The notes under the pieces are model-generated. The model had not been told where the DNA came from and did not search any database. It worked only from the letters and a program-made list of their open reading frames with translations. Source: Patagioenas fasciata (taxonomy: Eukaryota; Chordata; Aves; Columbiformes; Columbidae). From it: a stretch of 64,000 nucleotides of DNA. Below are positions 22,848-34,507 of this stretch, in pieces. Positions within the stretch are counted from its first letter, which is position 1. Each line of letters starts with the position of its first letter. The translations under genes were made by a program, and so were the position numbers. Location: assembly GCF_037038585.1 (NCBI RefSeq), contig NC_092524.1, forward strand, positions 40,806,001 to 40,870,000, written 5' to 3'.

Positions 22848-25800
22848 CCGTTGCAGAAGCTGCAGTCTCGCCCCGCGCGGGTGGGCGCGGCCCCGCGTGC
22901 CGCGGGAGCCAGCGCGTGGCAAGTACCAGCCCCTCGCAACCTGTACTTCAGAGCTGAACTTGAGAGCTGGGGACTTCTCACTCCAGGCTGTCCTGCGAAC
23001 CTTCTTTGTGACGCTTCAAATGCTAAGACTGCAATTCCAAAGTTCCTGGAGGGTTTTCCTCCGTTTCTGAGCAAACCTAATCCATTTCCCGTTTTTTTGT
23101 TTTGGTTTGTTTTTTTAATTTATTTTTAGCTATGTTGTAATTTTATGAATCTATTTTGCTTTTCTGTTCTAAGTAAACACAAGCTTTTTAGTTCTCTAAG
23201 CCAACATACACTAAGCTATAAAAACACATACAGATGAAAAACATCAGTCTGTGTTGTCAGAAGTTTCCTTTCTCTTTGATAGAAAGATGTTCTTATTATT
23301 CAAGATTGCTTATTCTCAGCCAACATCTTTCTAAGGAAGACAACTTTGCATATATTTATTCTATATTAGAGAAAAGGAGTTACTTACTACAATCAAGTGA
23401 TTTCTGAATTACAAGAGCTGCTTGTAATTTTTATCAATGTGTATCTTAATTTTCATACTAAATTACCAATGGTAATACCTGTTTAGGTAAGGAAAAAAAA
23501 ATATATTTTAAAGCCCCAGAACAAGTAAATAACATTAGGTTTATATACCAGCAATGGTTAATCACCTTGTGACTATGATTTTGCAATTGGATCAGCAAGG
23601 ACTTACAGGGCTGGAACAAGGAGAAGAATCACATCTTGAATGCTGGGGAGTTGCTTGGGGATAAGGGTAACACAGTAAAGCCACTTTTAATGTGGACTGG
23701 AACATTTTTTGATGCATGACATGATGTATCTTCAAGGTGCAGTCTTTGCTGATTCTGTCACCTCAGACTTCTTTATAGTTTGTGAGTTCAGAAGATGTGG
23801 GATCCTGCCAGCGAACCTGGTTTTGGGTACTACACACTTATATGCAGAGCAAACATGACTGAGTCAGGACAAGGCAGAGGTTGGCAGTGTCCAGTGTAAC
23901 TCCTTCCCATTATTGCCCTTCTGCTATAGAGGGTGCCCCAGGCCCAGCCTCACTTCGGAGAATATAGCTCTTCATAGAGCCGTACAGCTAAAACCAGTTC
24001 CGTTAAAGCACCAAAGATGCAGACAAGGTGAGGCAGGGCACTAGGCTCTAGGGCACAGTCAGCATCCTGGGCCACGCTGCTGGCTGGTGGGAAAGGATTA
24101 CATTCACACAAGTATCATGTAATCCTGCTTTTTTTTTTTTTTTTTTCAAGAAACATTGTTAAAACTTCACTTGACAGAAAGCTAGGAAAAATCATGGTAC
24201 CTGTTTACTTGAACCAACACTACCATTGGGAGGCTGATCTGTTTCCAGGTCCTCAGGAGGTGTCCAGGCTACCAATGACCTGGACAAAGACCTACTCAGT
24301 GACTTACCAGAGCAGTTCTTTTGCTGCCCAATAGCCATGCTCATTCAAGATCAGTCAGTGGGAGAAAAAAAAAGGTTGGCTGTCTTAGAGGAAATTATAA
24401 AATATAAGGAACTGGAAGTTTTGATAAAGTATTGAGGGGCTCACATGGAAGAAAAAAAAAATAAGTTTTGACTCAGAACTTCCCTGCATATTCCCTAGGC
24501 AATGAACCTTGGCATATTTGAAACTACTAACCCCTGAGCACCAGGAACACCTACTGTCTCAGAGACAGGTTTGTCAGATTGCTCAGACAACAAGCATTGA
24601 GTTGTACATAACTGCTAACGAGATGGACAAGCTGGATTCAGCGTGGGAAGGCAGGTAGCCCGGAGTGTACCAGCTGTATAATCACAGGACTGCAAAAAAG
24701 AAAATGTGGCCTCTAATGTACATACAACCTCAACTGGTATTAAGGCATTCATGAGGTAAAAACCCTTTTGATCCCTCTTCACTGGGAAACAGAGCTTTAC
24801 CCCAACCAAAAATTAAGATTCATCAGATTCATTGAGTAAAAAAGATAATTTCTCATGGAAATTTCTACCTGGGAAATTCCCCCTTCTTCACTGAAATCTT
24901 TTGAACATAGAGAAGGACTGTGCAAGATACCATTAGTATTGATGTTTTGCATTAGTTGAAGGAAAGAACTGATAATATGGTAAAATAAAAACTTTCTCAC
25001 CAGTAAGTCTACATATGTATACATAAAAGTATATACATACATGCACAGTAGACAGACATGCATATATGTAATTCATTTATATTTGTGTGATTTAGGTATT
25101 GCAGTTGTGCAAGTCTGTCACTGGCATCATTGATTCACTTTGACAGCAAACACTGCAAGAACAGCACAATATGGTAAACATGCTCATTCAGCTGCAAGGA
25201 GTCTCGAGTTCCCAGTCTTTCTCCTCACATGTTGTTGTATACTAAGCAGTGTGAAATGTATGATATTGTATGAAATTTGATATCACACTCTCAGTCAGAT
25301 GCACAATACAATTTTTTTGTTTCTAAGAGTTCAGCACAGTGTTCCCAGTACTGAGTTTAGAGAATTGAGAGCACAAACTGCTACAGGCTGGGCTAAAGAA
25401 CTAGTCTTGCTAGTTTAAAGACTAGAACAAACTTGCACCCTCAGTGGATCGACAGAGAGGTGACCACGGAAGGCACCCTGTCAAACAAGTTTCACAGGCA
25501 AGTTATTTGTAGATGATTTTCAAAGACAAATTTGAGGATATAGCAATCTACTCCTTGGCAGTTCACAAGTGAAAGACACAAAAATAACAAGCTAAATTTG
25601 TTGACTATGCTATTTGTGGGTCTTATTATCCCCGTAGTAATGTCATTCATTTACAGAGATGTACTCTCTCTATATATATATGTATGTGCAGATCACATAT
25701 ATGTGCATTTGCATTCTTTCCTACACTTTTGTATCCCAAAATACTCTGAGATCACTGCACCTATCCTTTTTTACCAATATGATATCTTTATAGGAAATGT

Positions 25801-26569
25801 AGGCATCTCCCTGTAGTCCTTTATCTCACTGAATAGATACATGTCTGAAAACTTTTCAGGATTAGGGCCAATATGCCATTTTAACAGCAATGTGCAATCA
25901 CACATGGCAAGCAGATCAGCAACTGAATGCTATAATGGCCTTTTGAGCAAGGGGCTGACTCAGCCTGTCGTACAGGGTTTCCAGTCCAACTCCGTATCCC
26001 CCGTTCTGGTTCACTGTTCCAGTGGTGACAGGTTTCTGGGTGACTGTTCTGTGGCTCATGATCAGCTGGAGGCTGGCAGAAGGAGCTGCAAAGAAGCTCT
26101 GCTCTGCAAATAACAGGCTGCAAAGAGAAGCCAACGTGAACAGAGAGTGTAAATAAGATGGGGAGGAGGATAATGTCTGCCAAAAACAACATGAGGCTTT
26201 AAAGGCTTGGTTTCACTGCTAAGAAGCCCAAGCCCTAGCTTTTCCACCTCTAAGTGAATCAAACTAAGACACAGCTGATCCCTCTTACTCCATTTTTTCC
26301 CACACATCGATCTCTAAGAAAGGTTATCTCACTTCTTTGTGAAGCTTTTAACAGAGTAGTGAATGTGATTTAAAGCAAGCTGAGAAACACTGTTCCCAAT
26401 ACCACTGCCACTTTCATTTCCAGCATTCAGGACATCACCTGTGGTTAGTAGCATCTTGCTAGAAGGAAGTATGGACAAACCAACAATGCTACCTGGAATA
26501 ATTAAGACTTTCAGCTTTTGCTCTCTTGTTAAATGCCCTGAAAACTCTGCTTTTGTTTATTTTTTGAAG

Positions 26570-26698
26570 GGGATGTCCAGTGTTTATGCAACCAGAGAAG
26601 AACTTGATGCTGAAAACAGACACAAGGAGAACATGACATATGCAGCAGAATTTGCTGTAGTACCCTACCAAGATCTGGAACATCAGTGTGAATTGTGA
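26570..26698 (+). other. Candidate terminal coding exon, unrecognised product
   Basis: A strong acceptor-like stretch (TTTTGTTTATTTTTTGAAG, AG at 26568-26569) is followed directly by an open frame of 42 residues and a stop. It begins GMSSVYATREELDAEN and ends AVVPYQDLEHQCEL. The composition is hydrophilic and protein-like, with a possible in-frame start at 26573. I do not recognise the family. No AATAAA signal is obvious just downstream, and no partner exon can be assigned. An open frame of this size after an AG is common by chance, so this is only a candidate. Confidence 0.2.
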
Positions 26699-27703
26699 CA
26701 GATCCCATTTACTTCTTTTAGTAGACTTTTCATGTAGTAGGGATGCTAACTGTTCCAATTAGCTCTAGGTGAGATTTTGGCACACCATCTGTGTGACTGA
26801 GAAGGTCTTCTAATTTGTTTGGGTAGTCCTCAGGCTTCCAAAAAAGCTCCTGCATATATGTTTATGAAACACCAAGAAACAGAAATATCGCATACACTGC
26901 ATTTACTTCCCTTTGCAGACATCTAGAGGATACCAACTGTCCAGCAAATAAGGGCTGAAAAAAGAGCACTACAACTTCAGCCTGAAGTGCTGAAGAGAAG
27001 CATGGAGCACCCAGTGCAACTGTGATTGTGAGAGGAGTTGGTGCAGAGAAACCTGCTGGCATGGAAGGAAGGGAGAGGGGAACACCAAAACCTTGAAAGT
27101 TTCAGTGGAAAGAGATGCCATGGAGCAGGGTACCAATTTTTTTTATAATACCAACAAGCATATCTGAACTCCAGAAACAAGAACATGTGCTGGTTACGAT
27201 GGAGGAGCTAGCAGGTATCACTACCTTTCCGCATGTTGAAGCTTCCCTGACTACCCAGTTTAGTATTAGGGCTTCTTTCTATCATTTTTTCCTCAAATTA
27301 TTCTGGTAAGCTATTAAAGACTGCAGACCTAGGTAGTCACCGCTTTTTCTATGCCTGAATTGCTCTGCATCTACATGGAGACTTAGAAAGGGAAAGGAGA
27401 ACAAGAGGGGAAATGAGGACTTGGATATTGTAACTATTGATGTGGTCTGCCACTTTCTCCGCTGTTTTAGTAATTTTATATTTCTGCCTATTTTAGTGTC
27501 GTTCTGCACTTTTGACTTTGACTGCTTGAAAACTGTTTGTGTTAAATGAAACACCATTTTTATGGAATTCTGCTTATGTTTTGTTTTGGGTTTTTTTTTA
27601 TTGTGACTGTTTTTATTTGACAACATATGTCATTCCTAATTTTAATAGCTTTTGTGGACTGTGAGGGTCATATCACTTACTGGGATGCTTTCTGTTTTTG
27701 CAG

Positions 27704-27807
27704 ATTGATAAAACAGTTCATCAATATCCCAAATCTACTTCAAGAAGCTTTGGAGAACACAGCAGGCAACAGGCAGCAGTACAGTGTTTTGCAAGACTGA
27801 TAGCTAA
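27704..27807 (+). other. Candidate internal exon with strong splice sites
   Basis: A polypyrimidine tract ending TTTCTGTTTTTGCAG (AG at 27702-27703) precedes 104 bases that end at a perfect donor GTAAGT (27808-27813). Frame 1 is open throughout (IDKTVHQYPKSTSR...). Frame 2 (LIKQFINIPNLLQEALE...) is also open until a TGA ten bases before the donor. Two open frames make the coding frame ambiguous, and it could equally be a non-coding RNA exon. No homologous family is recognised. Confidence 0.25.
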
Positions 27808-28479
27808 GTAAGTTTTAGTGTCCTCTGGTCTTCAGTCTTTCAGATAAGCTCCTCATTCTCATTCCTCAATAACCACAAGTATAAATGAGTGCTCTGGTAA
27901 GCCATATTTTGGTTGTCCAGAAATGATTTCATCAGCCACAGCAGAAGATAGCTCAGTCCTTCAAAATAAACTGTGACTAATCACAGCTAATGTAGGTTAT
28001 TAGAAGGAAATAGATTTGTAACCAATGCAGAAGGTAACTGCTTCATCTCAGAGCTACAGAGTAAAAGAAAACATACCACTGTTTGGATCAAGTTGAGATT
28101 CATGAAGATAGGATTCAAGCAACGTGGACAAAGATGGAAAGCAGGGCTTGACACACAGGGTGAATGTGAGTATGGATCAGGCTGGCTTGCACAGTCCGAG
28201 TTCACAGGGAAACCGCAAAATACAGCCACCCTTGTTACTATAGATAGAGTAACCATCTGAAACATTTGGCAAAACACTTCCAGAATACTTAAAAGAAAGC
28301 TGAAATTTTTGAAAGTTTCCTCATTCATAGTGCTTATTTCTTGTAGACTTGTTTTTCGACTAAGGGATATTTTCTTCTGGGAGTTTTGTTGATTTTCTTC
28401 CCTCATAAAGGTGACATTACCTTAAAAACCACTGTGATTCTCTTAATTTTGCATATTCTGTCTGCTGAATCTCCATTAA

Positions 28480-28830
28480 ATACAGCAGGATATAATGAAG
28501 CCTATTACCGTTTACAGACAATATTGCACAGATGAGCAAAAGGTGACAAGTTATCTTTGTTGAAGCGCTATGTTACTCACTCATGCCAATTAGTCTTTAC
28601 TGGATTCATTTGGTGCAATAATGCAAAGTGCATGGCATGGAACACATGAGGACTATCTTTGACACAGTTCAGGAAGTCATTATTTTACTAATAACATTTC
28701 AGATAATGTCATGAACACCATGAACATCATTATTAGTAGCATCTCAGAGATGGAGCATATAAATGACTTTGCTTTGAATCCTATGCAGTTATTCCTAAAT
28801 TCCTTTTATTTTGAAGAAATACGGATTTAG
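28480..28830. promoter_or_regulatory. Conserved-element-like tract, possible enhancer
   Basis: The tract is free of simple repeats and recognisable transposons. It is dense in homeodomain-type TAAT cores (CCATTAAATAC, CCAATTAGTC, ACTAATAACA) along with GCAATAATGCAAAG and ATCATTATTAGTAG blocks. This is the texture of vertebrate conserved non-coding enhancers. Conservation itself cannot be seen in one sequence. Confidence 0.2.
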
Positions 28831-29712
28831 GAAATGAGGAATGCTATACTGAGTTGATTGCAAGGTGATAGAGTGTTCACGAATACCACCCATTGTGTCA
28901 AATGACTCACACATCTGTCAGGTGTGCTGCATTAGCCCACGGAAAACCTTTCATACATGTTGTGTCCTATTTAAAAAAAAAAAATGAAAAAATAAAGCTT
29001 TGTCTCGATGTCAGTCATGCTGATGGATGGGCCCAAGGTGTTAATGAGTAAGCTTTAAAAATATTTATGCTCTGCCAAATCTCTGCATCATGTCAGTAGG
29101 CACTAAGCTAGGCAGTTGGAAGTAACAGAATATTTAGAAAGGACAGCTCTTCTTCTGACTCATTAAAAAAAAAAAAAAAAAAAGGCATGTTTTTTAAGCT
29201 CTCTCTACCACTTCTCTTAAGCCCTTTGTGGTTTTTTATAAACATAATTTAACAACATTGTATCAGTTTACCTAAAACAGATTAACTCCAAGTGACTTTG
29301 ATACTTCTTCAGTTACACTTGCCTTTACATTTTGCTAAGTGTAAAGTCTAAAATCAATGAGCCAAATTCTTGAGTTACTCCAGATTTTTTTCTGGGTAAC
29401 TAAGACAGACATCTTAACACATTCTGTTTAGTATGTGTCATGCAACACTTTCAGTTTTATTCTGCCATGGAAATAATATAACACAAGAGTCTCCAACTGT
29501 GAGATACAATAATTGTCGTTTGGGGGGAATCAAGTGTGACTTGCAGTTTCTCAGAATCAAACCCAGAAGACACTGCTTTGACTACCCTGTTGAATTTCCT
29601 CCAGAGCAGAGCCCAGCACGCTTCCCACATTTCTCTCTACCTACAGCATACCTTCCGAAGTGTACTGTCTTGCTTTCAAGGTTGCAGATTGTGCTGCACT
29701 TGCTCAATAACT

Positions 29713-29980
29713 TCATAGAATAGTTTGGGTTGGAAGGGACCTTCAAAAGCCAACTAGTCCAACCCCCCTGCAAGGAGCAGAGACATCTTCGGCTAGATCA
29801 GGTTGCTCAGAGCCCCATCCAGCCTGGCCTTGAGTGTCTCCAGGGATGGGGCATCCACCACGTCTCTGGGCAACCTGTGCCAGTGTTTTACCACCCTCAT
29901 TGTAAAAAATTCCTTCCTTATGTCTAGCCTGAATCTCCCCTCCTTTAGTTTAAAACCACTACTGCTTGTTCTGGTGATTA
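29713..29980 (-). mobile_element. Short CR1 LINE 3' fragment, minus strand
   Basis: The plus strand starts CATAGAATAGTTTGGGTTGG and continues AAGGGACCTTC, CTAGTCCAACCCCCCTGC, CCAGCCTGGCCTTGAGTG and ATGGGGCATCCACCACGTC. This is the hallmark reversed 3' end of CR1, from its terminal ATTCTATG repeat inwards to the end of ORF2. It is 5'-truncated after about 270 bases and keeps a recognisable but broken ORF2 C-terminus on the minus strand. The plus-strand frames across it are artefacts. Confidence 0.95.
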
Positions 29981-31749
29981 TTGACTCCGACTGAAAAACA
30001 GTTTTCTCAGTGTTAATCCATTGAACTAAAATTCTAGAGGTTGGATGATTTAGCCCTTTGTTTGTTCCTCTAAAAAGGATCTAATCACAATGGAGTAAAT
30101 GGAGATGAGTAAAGTGATGGTAATTTTTGAGTTTGTGTGAAATGTCTCTTTTCAGTATAGAATTTCAAATTACTTCATTTTTTCCAATTCTACAGTATAG
30201 GAATATTTTTCTTACAAGTTTTCAGGAAATAAAGTACTCTTAAAATATAACCTATTTCAATAATTTTCTTCCAACTGTGAAACTATTGAAACTGATAATG
30301 AAACAGTCACTTTTTTCATTAACTCTGCACTACACTTAATTTTTTCAAAATCCTGCTCTGTGGATAAACTAAGTATCTATATCACAAAGCATACACTGAA
30401 TAAAGATTCTGATTAGCTTCAATATGTTTTTTTTACCACACTAAGTTTCTGTAGAACCTATGACTGAAATAGTATCTCAGCTAAGCCCAGTACTGGCATT
30501 CTTGAAGTTTTCTTATTAGTGAAACAATGAAATACATGTGGTCATTCTGAGTCATAGATGTCATAACATACAGTATTGTTCAGTACAGATGTAATGAGAA
30601 ATAAATCATGTTTTCAAAAATGCTTAGAGCTTAAAGCAGATAAATCACTGTCAGTATTTTTAAAATATATAATTACAGAAAAAAAGTATTTATAAAATAA
30701 TGTATTTTTCATTCTGGTGTCTACAACATTTGTTATCTAGGTAATTGGACAATAGATATTCCTTTTCAGCCTTAAAAATTATAAAGAGACTGATTAGAAC
30801 TGGGAACTAAATATTTCTTCCAGTCCTGGAAGAAAATTGATATCTAGAGAAAATTTCTTAGTCTGACTCTGGATGAAAAATGTCAAAGCCCTGAAAACAT
30901 CCAAAGAACAGTGAACTGAAACCAAACTCATCATAAGTGCATGATTGTTTTATTTGTATTTCAGCTTGTTTTCTCTCTTACTATATTCAACTTTGAATTA
31001 TAAATAAAACAGCTCTTGAAATTGGAAATGAGATTGTAATTTAAATAATTAACATAGAACACTTCATTAACATTAAACTCATTCCTGGAAGCTGAAAATT
31101 AAAAACTTTTTTTTTTTTAATCAGTAATGTATTGTTTCAGTGAATCATGGGTTAAAAAAAATAAAATATAAATATAAAATAAAAATACCTAAATACATTT
31201 TCCACCCTCTCTTCTACATACTTCCAAAAAAAAAAAAAAAAAGTTCAGGATTTCAGTCTCTTTTTTGTAATATTAATGATTTTAATATGTTACCAAATTG
31301 AGTAGATTAGTTTTTCCTCTGAAGAGCATATGTTAGTGCCAAGCCCTGGGTTGACTGACAGCAATGATGATCAAAGATTCCACCTAAATTGCTTTTCTAT
31401 TCCTATTGCTAGTGTATTTCCCAAAGGACTCAAACGAAAGACTCAAGCTACACACCAGCATTAGCAAGACTGAAAGAAGCACTGAAAATGTTTCTGAGCA
31501 GATCCTCAACTAGTGAAACCTGGCACTGCTCCACTGACTTCTTGTTTTCACTCCTTCTCCTTCTGTCTCGCTTGTGCTTATGTGTGGGTTGCTGCCCTGC
31601 CTTAGATATTTTTTGAGGAACAGACTCACAGCATGCAAAGCAGATAGATTAAATAGGTAGAAACTTTTGAACAACCTACAAGATATTGAACAACAAACTA
31701 AAAATAAAACTAATTACAAAATAATAGTATTTATTTGTTCCAGAATACT

Positions 31750-31881
31750 GGGCTAAATTCTCGGCTGGCATAAACAAGGATAGTTCTCTTACTAGAAGTG
31801 AAGCTAGACCAACTGACATCAAATTATGATCTGCTTTTATTGACTCCAAAGGGGCTACACCAGTTAATGAGGGTCTTGCCC
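31750..31881. repeat. Ancient imperfect palindromic repeat, copy B
   Basis: The left end GGGCTAAATTCTCGGCTGGC and the right end GCTACACCAGTTAATGAGGG plus TCTTGCCC are imperfect reverse complements. They share GGGC...CTGGY...TA features with copies at 12031 and 59358. A middle TGACTCCAAAGGGGCTACACC resembles the TGACTTCAATGGAGCTACACC core I recall from this old amniote family. No coding capacity. Confidence 0.6.
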
Positions 31882-33649
31882 ATTTTATTAAGTTAATCAA
31901 AATTATTTTCTACTCCTTGTCTGGCAGTTTTGTTTTGAGAAGAGATGAGAAACCTCTCTGAAACTAAAGAGACCTACTTCTCCCCTTTGTAACACCATTG
32001 TAAGTCACAGTAGTACAGTTTTAAATAATGTCAGCATAAAACTGATAAGGATGAGATAAATACCAGCATGAGAAAAACAGGAATTTCCCAGGTTTAACTA
32101 AAAAGATCAGGACTTCACTATGTTTTTAAAAGCTATGACATGAGAGTCTGTAACACCAACTTACTAGATATCTGTAATTTTTAGCTGTAACAAAAACATT
32201 GTATTTTTCTCTTGAGAGATGGAAAGGGAGATCTTCAAGAATCAGAAGCCATATCACTGTGGTTTCATTATCCAGTGTTTACCTAAGACCAAAACAAAGG
32301 TTTGTGTTTTTTTTAACTTTATTTCCAAAATTGACCCTCTCTGTGTTAGCAATAGCAGTGTTGGACTAATGAGGGTGGATGTTTGTTCTCTTTTCTCTAA
32401 TCTGAAGTCTTGCAGTTGGCACAGGTGATTTTGTGTAGTGTGTGCCTGCAACTAAAGAAGAGGATAGTGAAATTAAAAAGGCTTCTGGTGCACAAAATGT
32501 GAAAGATTTTGAATGAAAAGTTATCTGTCACTGCACTTCTTATATTTGTTTTGTTTGCTATTTTATTTTAAAACTAGTTCTTGCACTAAGACATCTTCTG
32601 TGTCTGGTCTTTGCTATGTAAAAATGGCAAATAAATGAAGTTGAAAGCAAGGAGCAATCTCCGAGGGGAAAAAAAATAAAAAATAAAAAAAGCATATTCT
32701 AAAGGCTAAGGCAAGGTATACCTCCAAAACCACCACATCCTTAAACATGCAGAAAAAAAAAAAAAAGTACGTGCTATTGACTGCAGGATTTGACAGGAAC
32801 CTTGGGGGCCCTGCTGCTTGGTTATTTGTTTAAGAATCCCACATGTGTTTCAAGTTGGACAAGTGGCTCAGCTAGATTTTCAGTAAGCCCAAACTCCCCA
32901 TGATTCAGTGTCTTCACTCCAAGCTGAGAGAAGAAGCAGAACAGTAGAACCTGTTCAGAAGAGTGCAGAATGTGCTGTTGTAACTGTTGGACTAAGTATC
33001 CAATTATTTGCATTTCCAGTGTGACAATTCTTTGTTTCTGCATGGAGCAAAGAAATTATCATCAGAATTAACTGGAGAGACACTTTAAATGGTCCTAAAC
33101 CAAACTTTAGCCTCAGCTTTTGTTGTTCAAGTATTCAGGAACTCAAAGTTCATTCCAGATAACCAGAAATTCCTTAACAGATCTCTTACTCTTGCATAGA
33201 AATGGAATTTGACTTCCCAGCTTGCTGCAGTTGAAATGAAGAGATTTCTATGTCATAGTAGTTTAAACCTTCTAAATATAGGATGTAACTGTTCTGTATA
33301 GCAGATGTATCAATAGGCAAGTCATATAACAGAATGATTGAGGAGGGTGAAAATCTAATTGCAGTTGGTCATGCTGTAGATACTTAAATCCATAAGAAGG
33401 GTAAAACCAGACAGGCAGATGAGCAGAAGGGAGGAAACATTAGCAATGCTGTTTAAATGAGAAAAAGGTCAAAGTACAAAGCAGAGTTAGAAAGCAGGAG
33501 ACACAATCTTTTGCCGATCTAAAGCACAGAGATGGCATCACTGGAAGGTTAATGGTATCCAACTGAGAACAAAAAAGCTAAAGAACATGATACAGAAAAA
33601 TCACCTAGAATTCAGCAAGGCCTTATATCGTAAGAGGAGTTTAAAAGGA

Positions 33650-33714
33650 GAAAAAAAAAAATACAAAAAACAAAAACAAAACAAAACAAAAAACAACAAC
33701 AACAACAAAAAAAC
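33650..33714. repeat. A-rich simple repeat with (CAA)n
   Basis: A ten-base A run is followed by AAAAC and CAA units. It is low complexity. It could be the tail of a degraded retroposed sequence, but nothing recognisable precedes it. Confidence 0.85.
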
Positions 33715-34375
33715 ACTATCCTGCAATAGCTCCAAATGAATGAATGTGGTAATAAAACCTAAGTGTATAACTAACTGCAGAGATGCCTAAACTGGAGATC
33801 TAATAATAGAAAAATATATTTGGACTTTTTATGGGATGATCAAAATGCATCAGTCAGCTGTTTATACAGTGTTAACAACATTTTAATATTTCTGGTAAAT
33901 GCATGTGGGGCTTTTAGCTTATTTTATTGCTGTGTAATTAGTGAGAATCTGACATTCTTCTATTTAGTCATACTTTTAAAATACTGACAATCTTGCTTTT
34001 CCATCTATTTCACTTTTACATAATGCTAGATATATATGACATACCAAATTTTTTTCATTGAAATGTCTATTCAAAATTTTTGTTACATTTCCAGGCACCC
34101 ACACCTCCTCTGGTTCATCCAGCCGTTTTGTCCTGATAAATTCCTTTTACTGATGCAACTATAAAATAACCCAAAAAAGTCAAACCCCAGTTAACCGAAA
34201 AATTCAAAGTTACCTAATAAATTTTATAACAATATATATTCTGTAAGACAGCTGTTTTTCATAATTGTTGTGGTTTCACATTCATACCCTTAACAATTTG
34301 TAAAAAGTAATAATTTACAATAGACACTTAATCAAATGTCAGGTTCAGCATATTCTAATGTGTTATATTTAATAG

Positions 34376-34507
34376 CAATCAAGACAATTCATAGAAGACA
34401 TGGAAAGGAAAAGTAGCGATTGGTGGAGCAAAGAAGCCAGCAATGGAAACCTTAGACTACTGAAGGGCAAAGGTTACCTCCCACTGGGAACCACTCGTCC
34501 TGAGCTG
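34376..34507 (+). other. Candidate 44-codon internal exon, unrecognised
   Basis: An AG at 34374-34375 (TTATATTTAATAG) precedes exactly 44 open codons, followed by a GTATGT donor at 34508. That would make a phase 0-0 exon. The peptide (QSRQFIEDMERKSSDWWSK..., ending TTRPEL) has balanced, protein-like composition, and the same frame stays open past the donor to a TAA. The acceptor has only a moderate polypyrimidine tract. I cannot name a family, and no neighbouring exon is clearly phase-compatible. It is a candidate only, possibly chance. Confidence 0.22.

Larger units (their letters stand above)
22390..22960. promoter_or_regulatory. Isolated CpG island, candidate promoter
   Basis: Base composition changes sharply from AT-rich flanks to dense G+C with many CpGs, including CCGCGCGGG, GGGCGCGGC and GCCGCGGG blocks. 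The density dips around 22640-22720, giving two lobes (about 22415-22630 and 22740-22930). Several long frames on both strands (up to 222 codons) are open only because stop codons are rare here; none has a domain. The tract GGCGGGGGCCGGGGCCGGG near 22780 could form a G-quadruplex. In birds such islands usually mark promoters, so an unannotated transcript start or a distal regulatory element is likely. Direction of transcription cannot be told. Confidence 0.7.
22961..29712. other. Unassigned sequence with a few exon-like patches
   Basis: No recognisable gene. Candidate exons at 26570 and 27704 and a conserved-element-like tract at 28480 are listed separately. An exon-like minus-strand frame runs from a good acceptor (TTCTCTTTGCAG, first base 26117) down to about 25916. 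A T18 tract at 24129-24146 follows a 9-base hairpin GGATTACAT/ATGTAATCC (24095-24125). Poly(A) runs at 28974 and 29165 are simple repeats. Confidence 0.5.

Noticed and set aside
22343-23129. Frames of 204, 222 and 129 codons on the plus strand in the left CpG island
   Set aside because: Several frames on both strands are open at once because CpG-island DNA has few stops; peptides are Ala/Arg/Gly/Pro-rich without any domain.
29433-29994. Plus-strand frames near 29.4-30.0 kb
   Set aside because: They run into the reversed CR1 3' end, so the shared portion is antisense LINE sequence.
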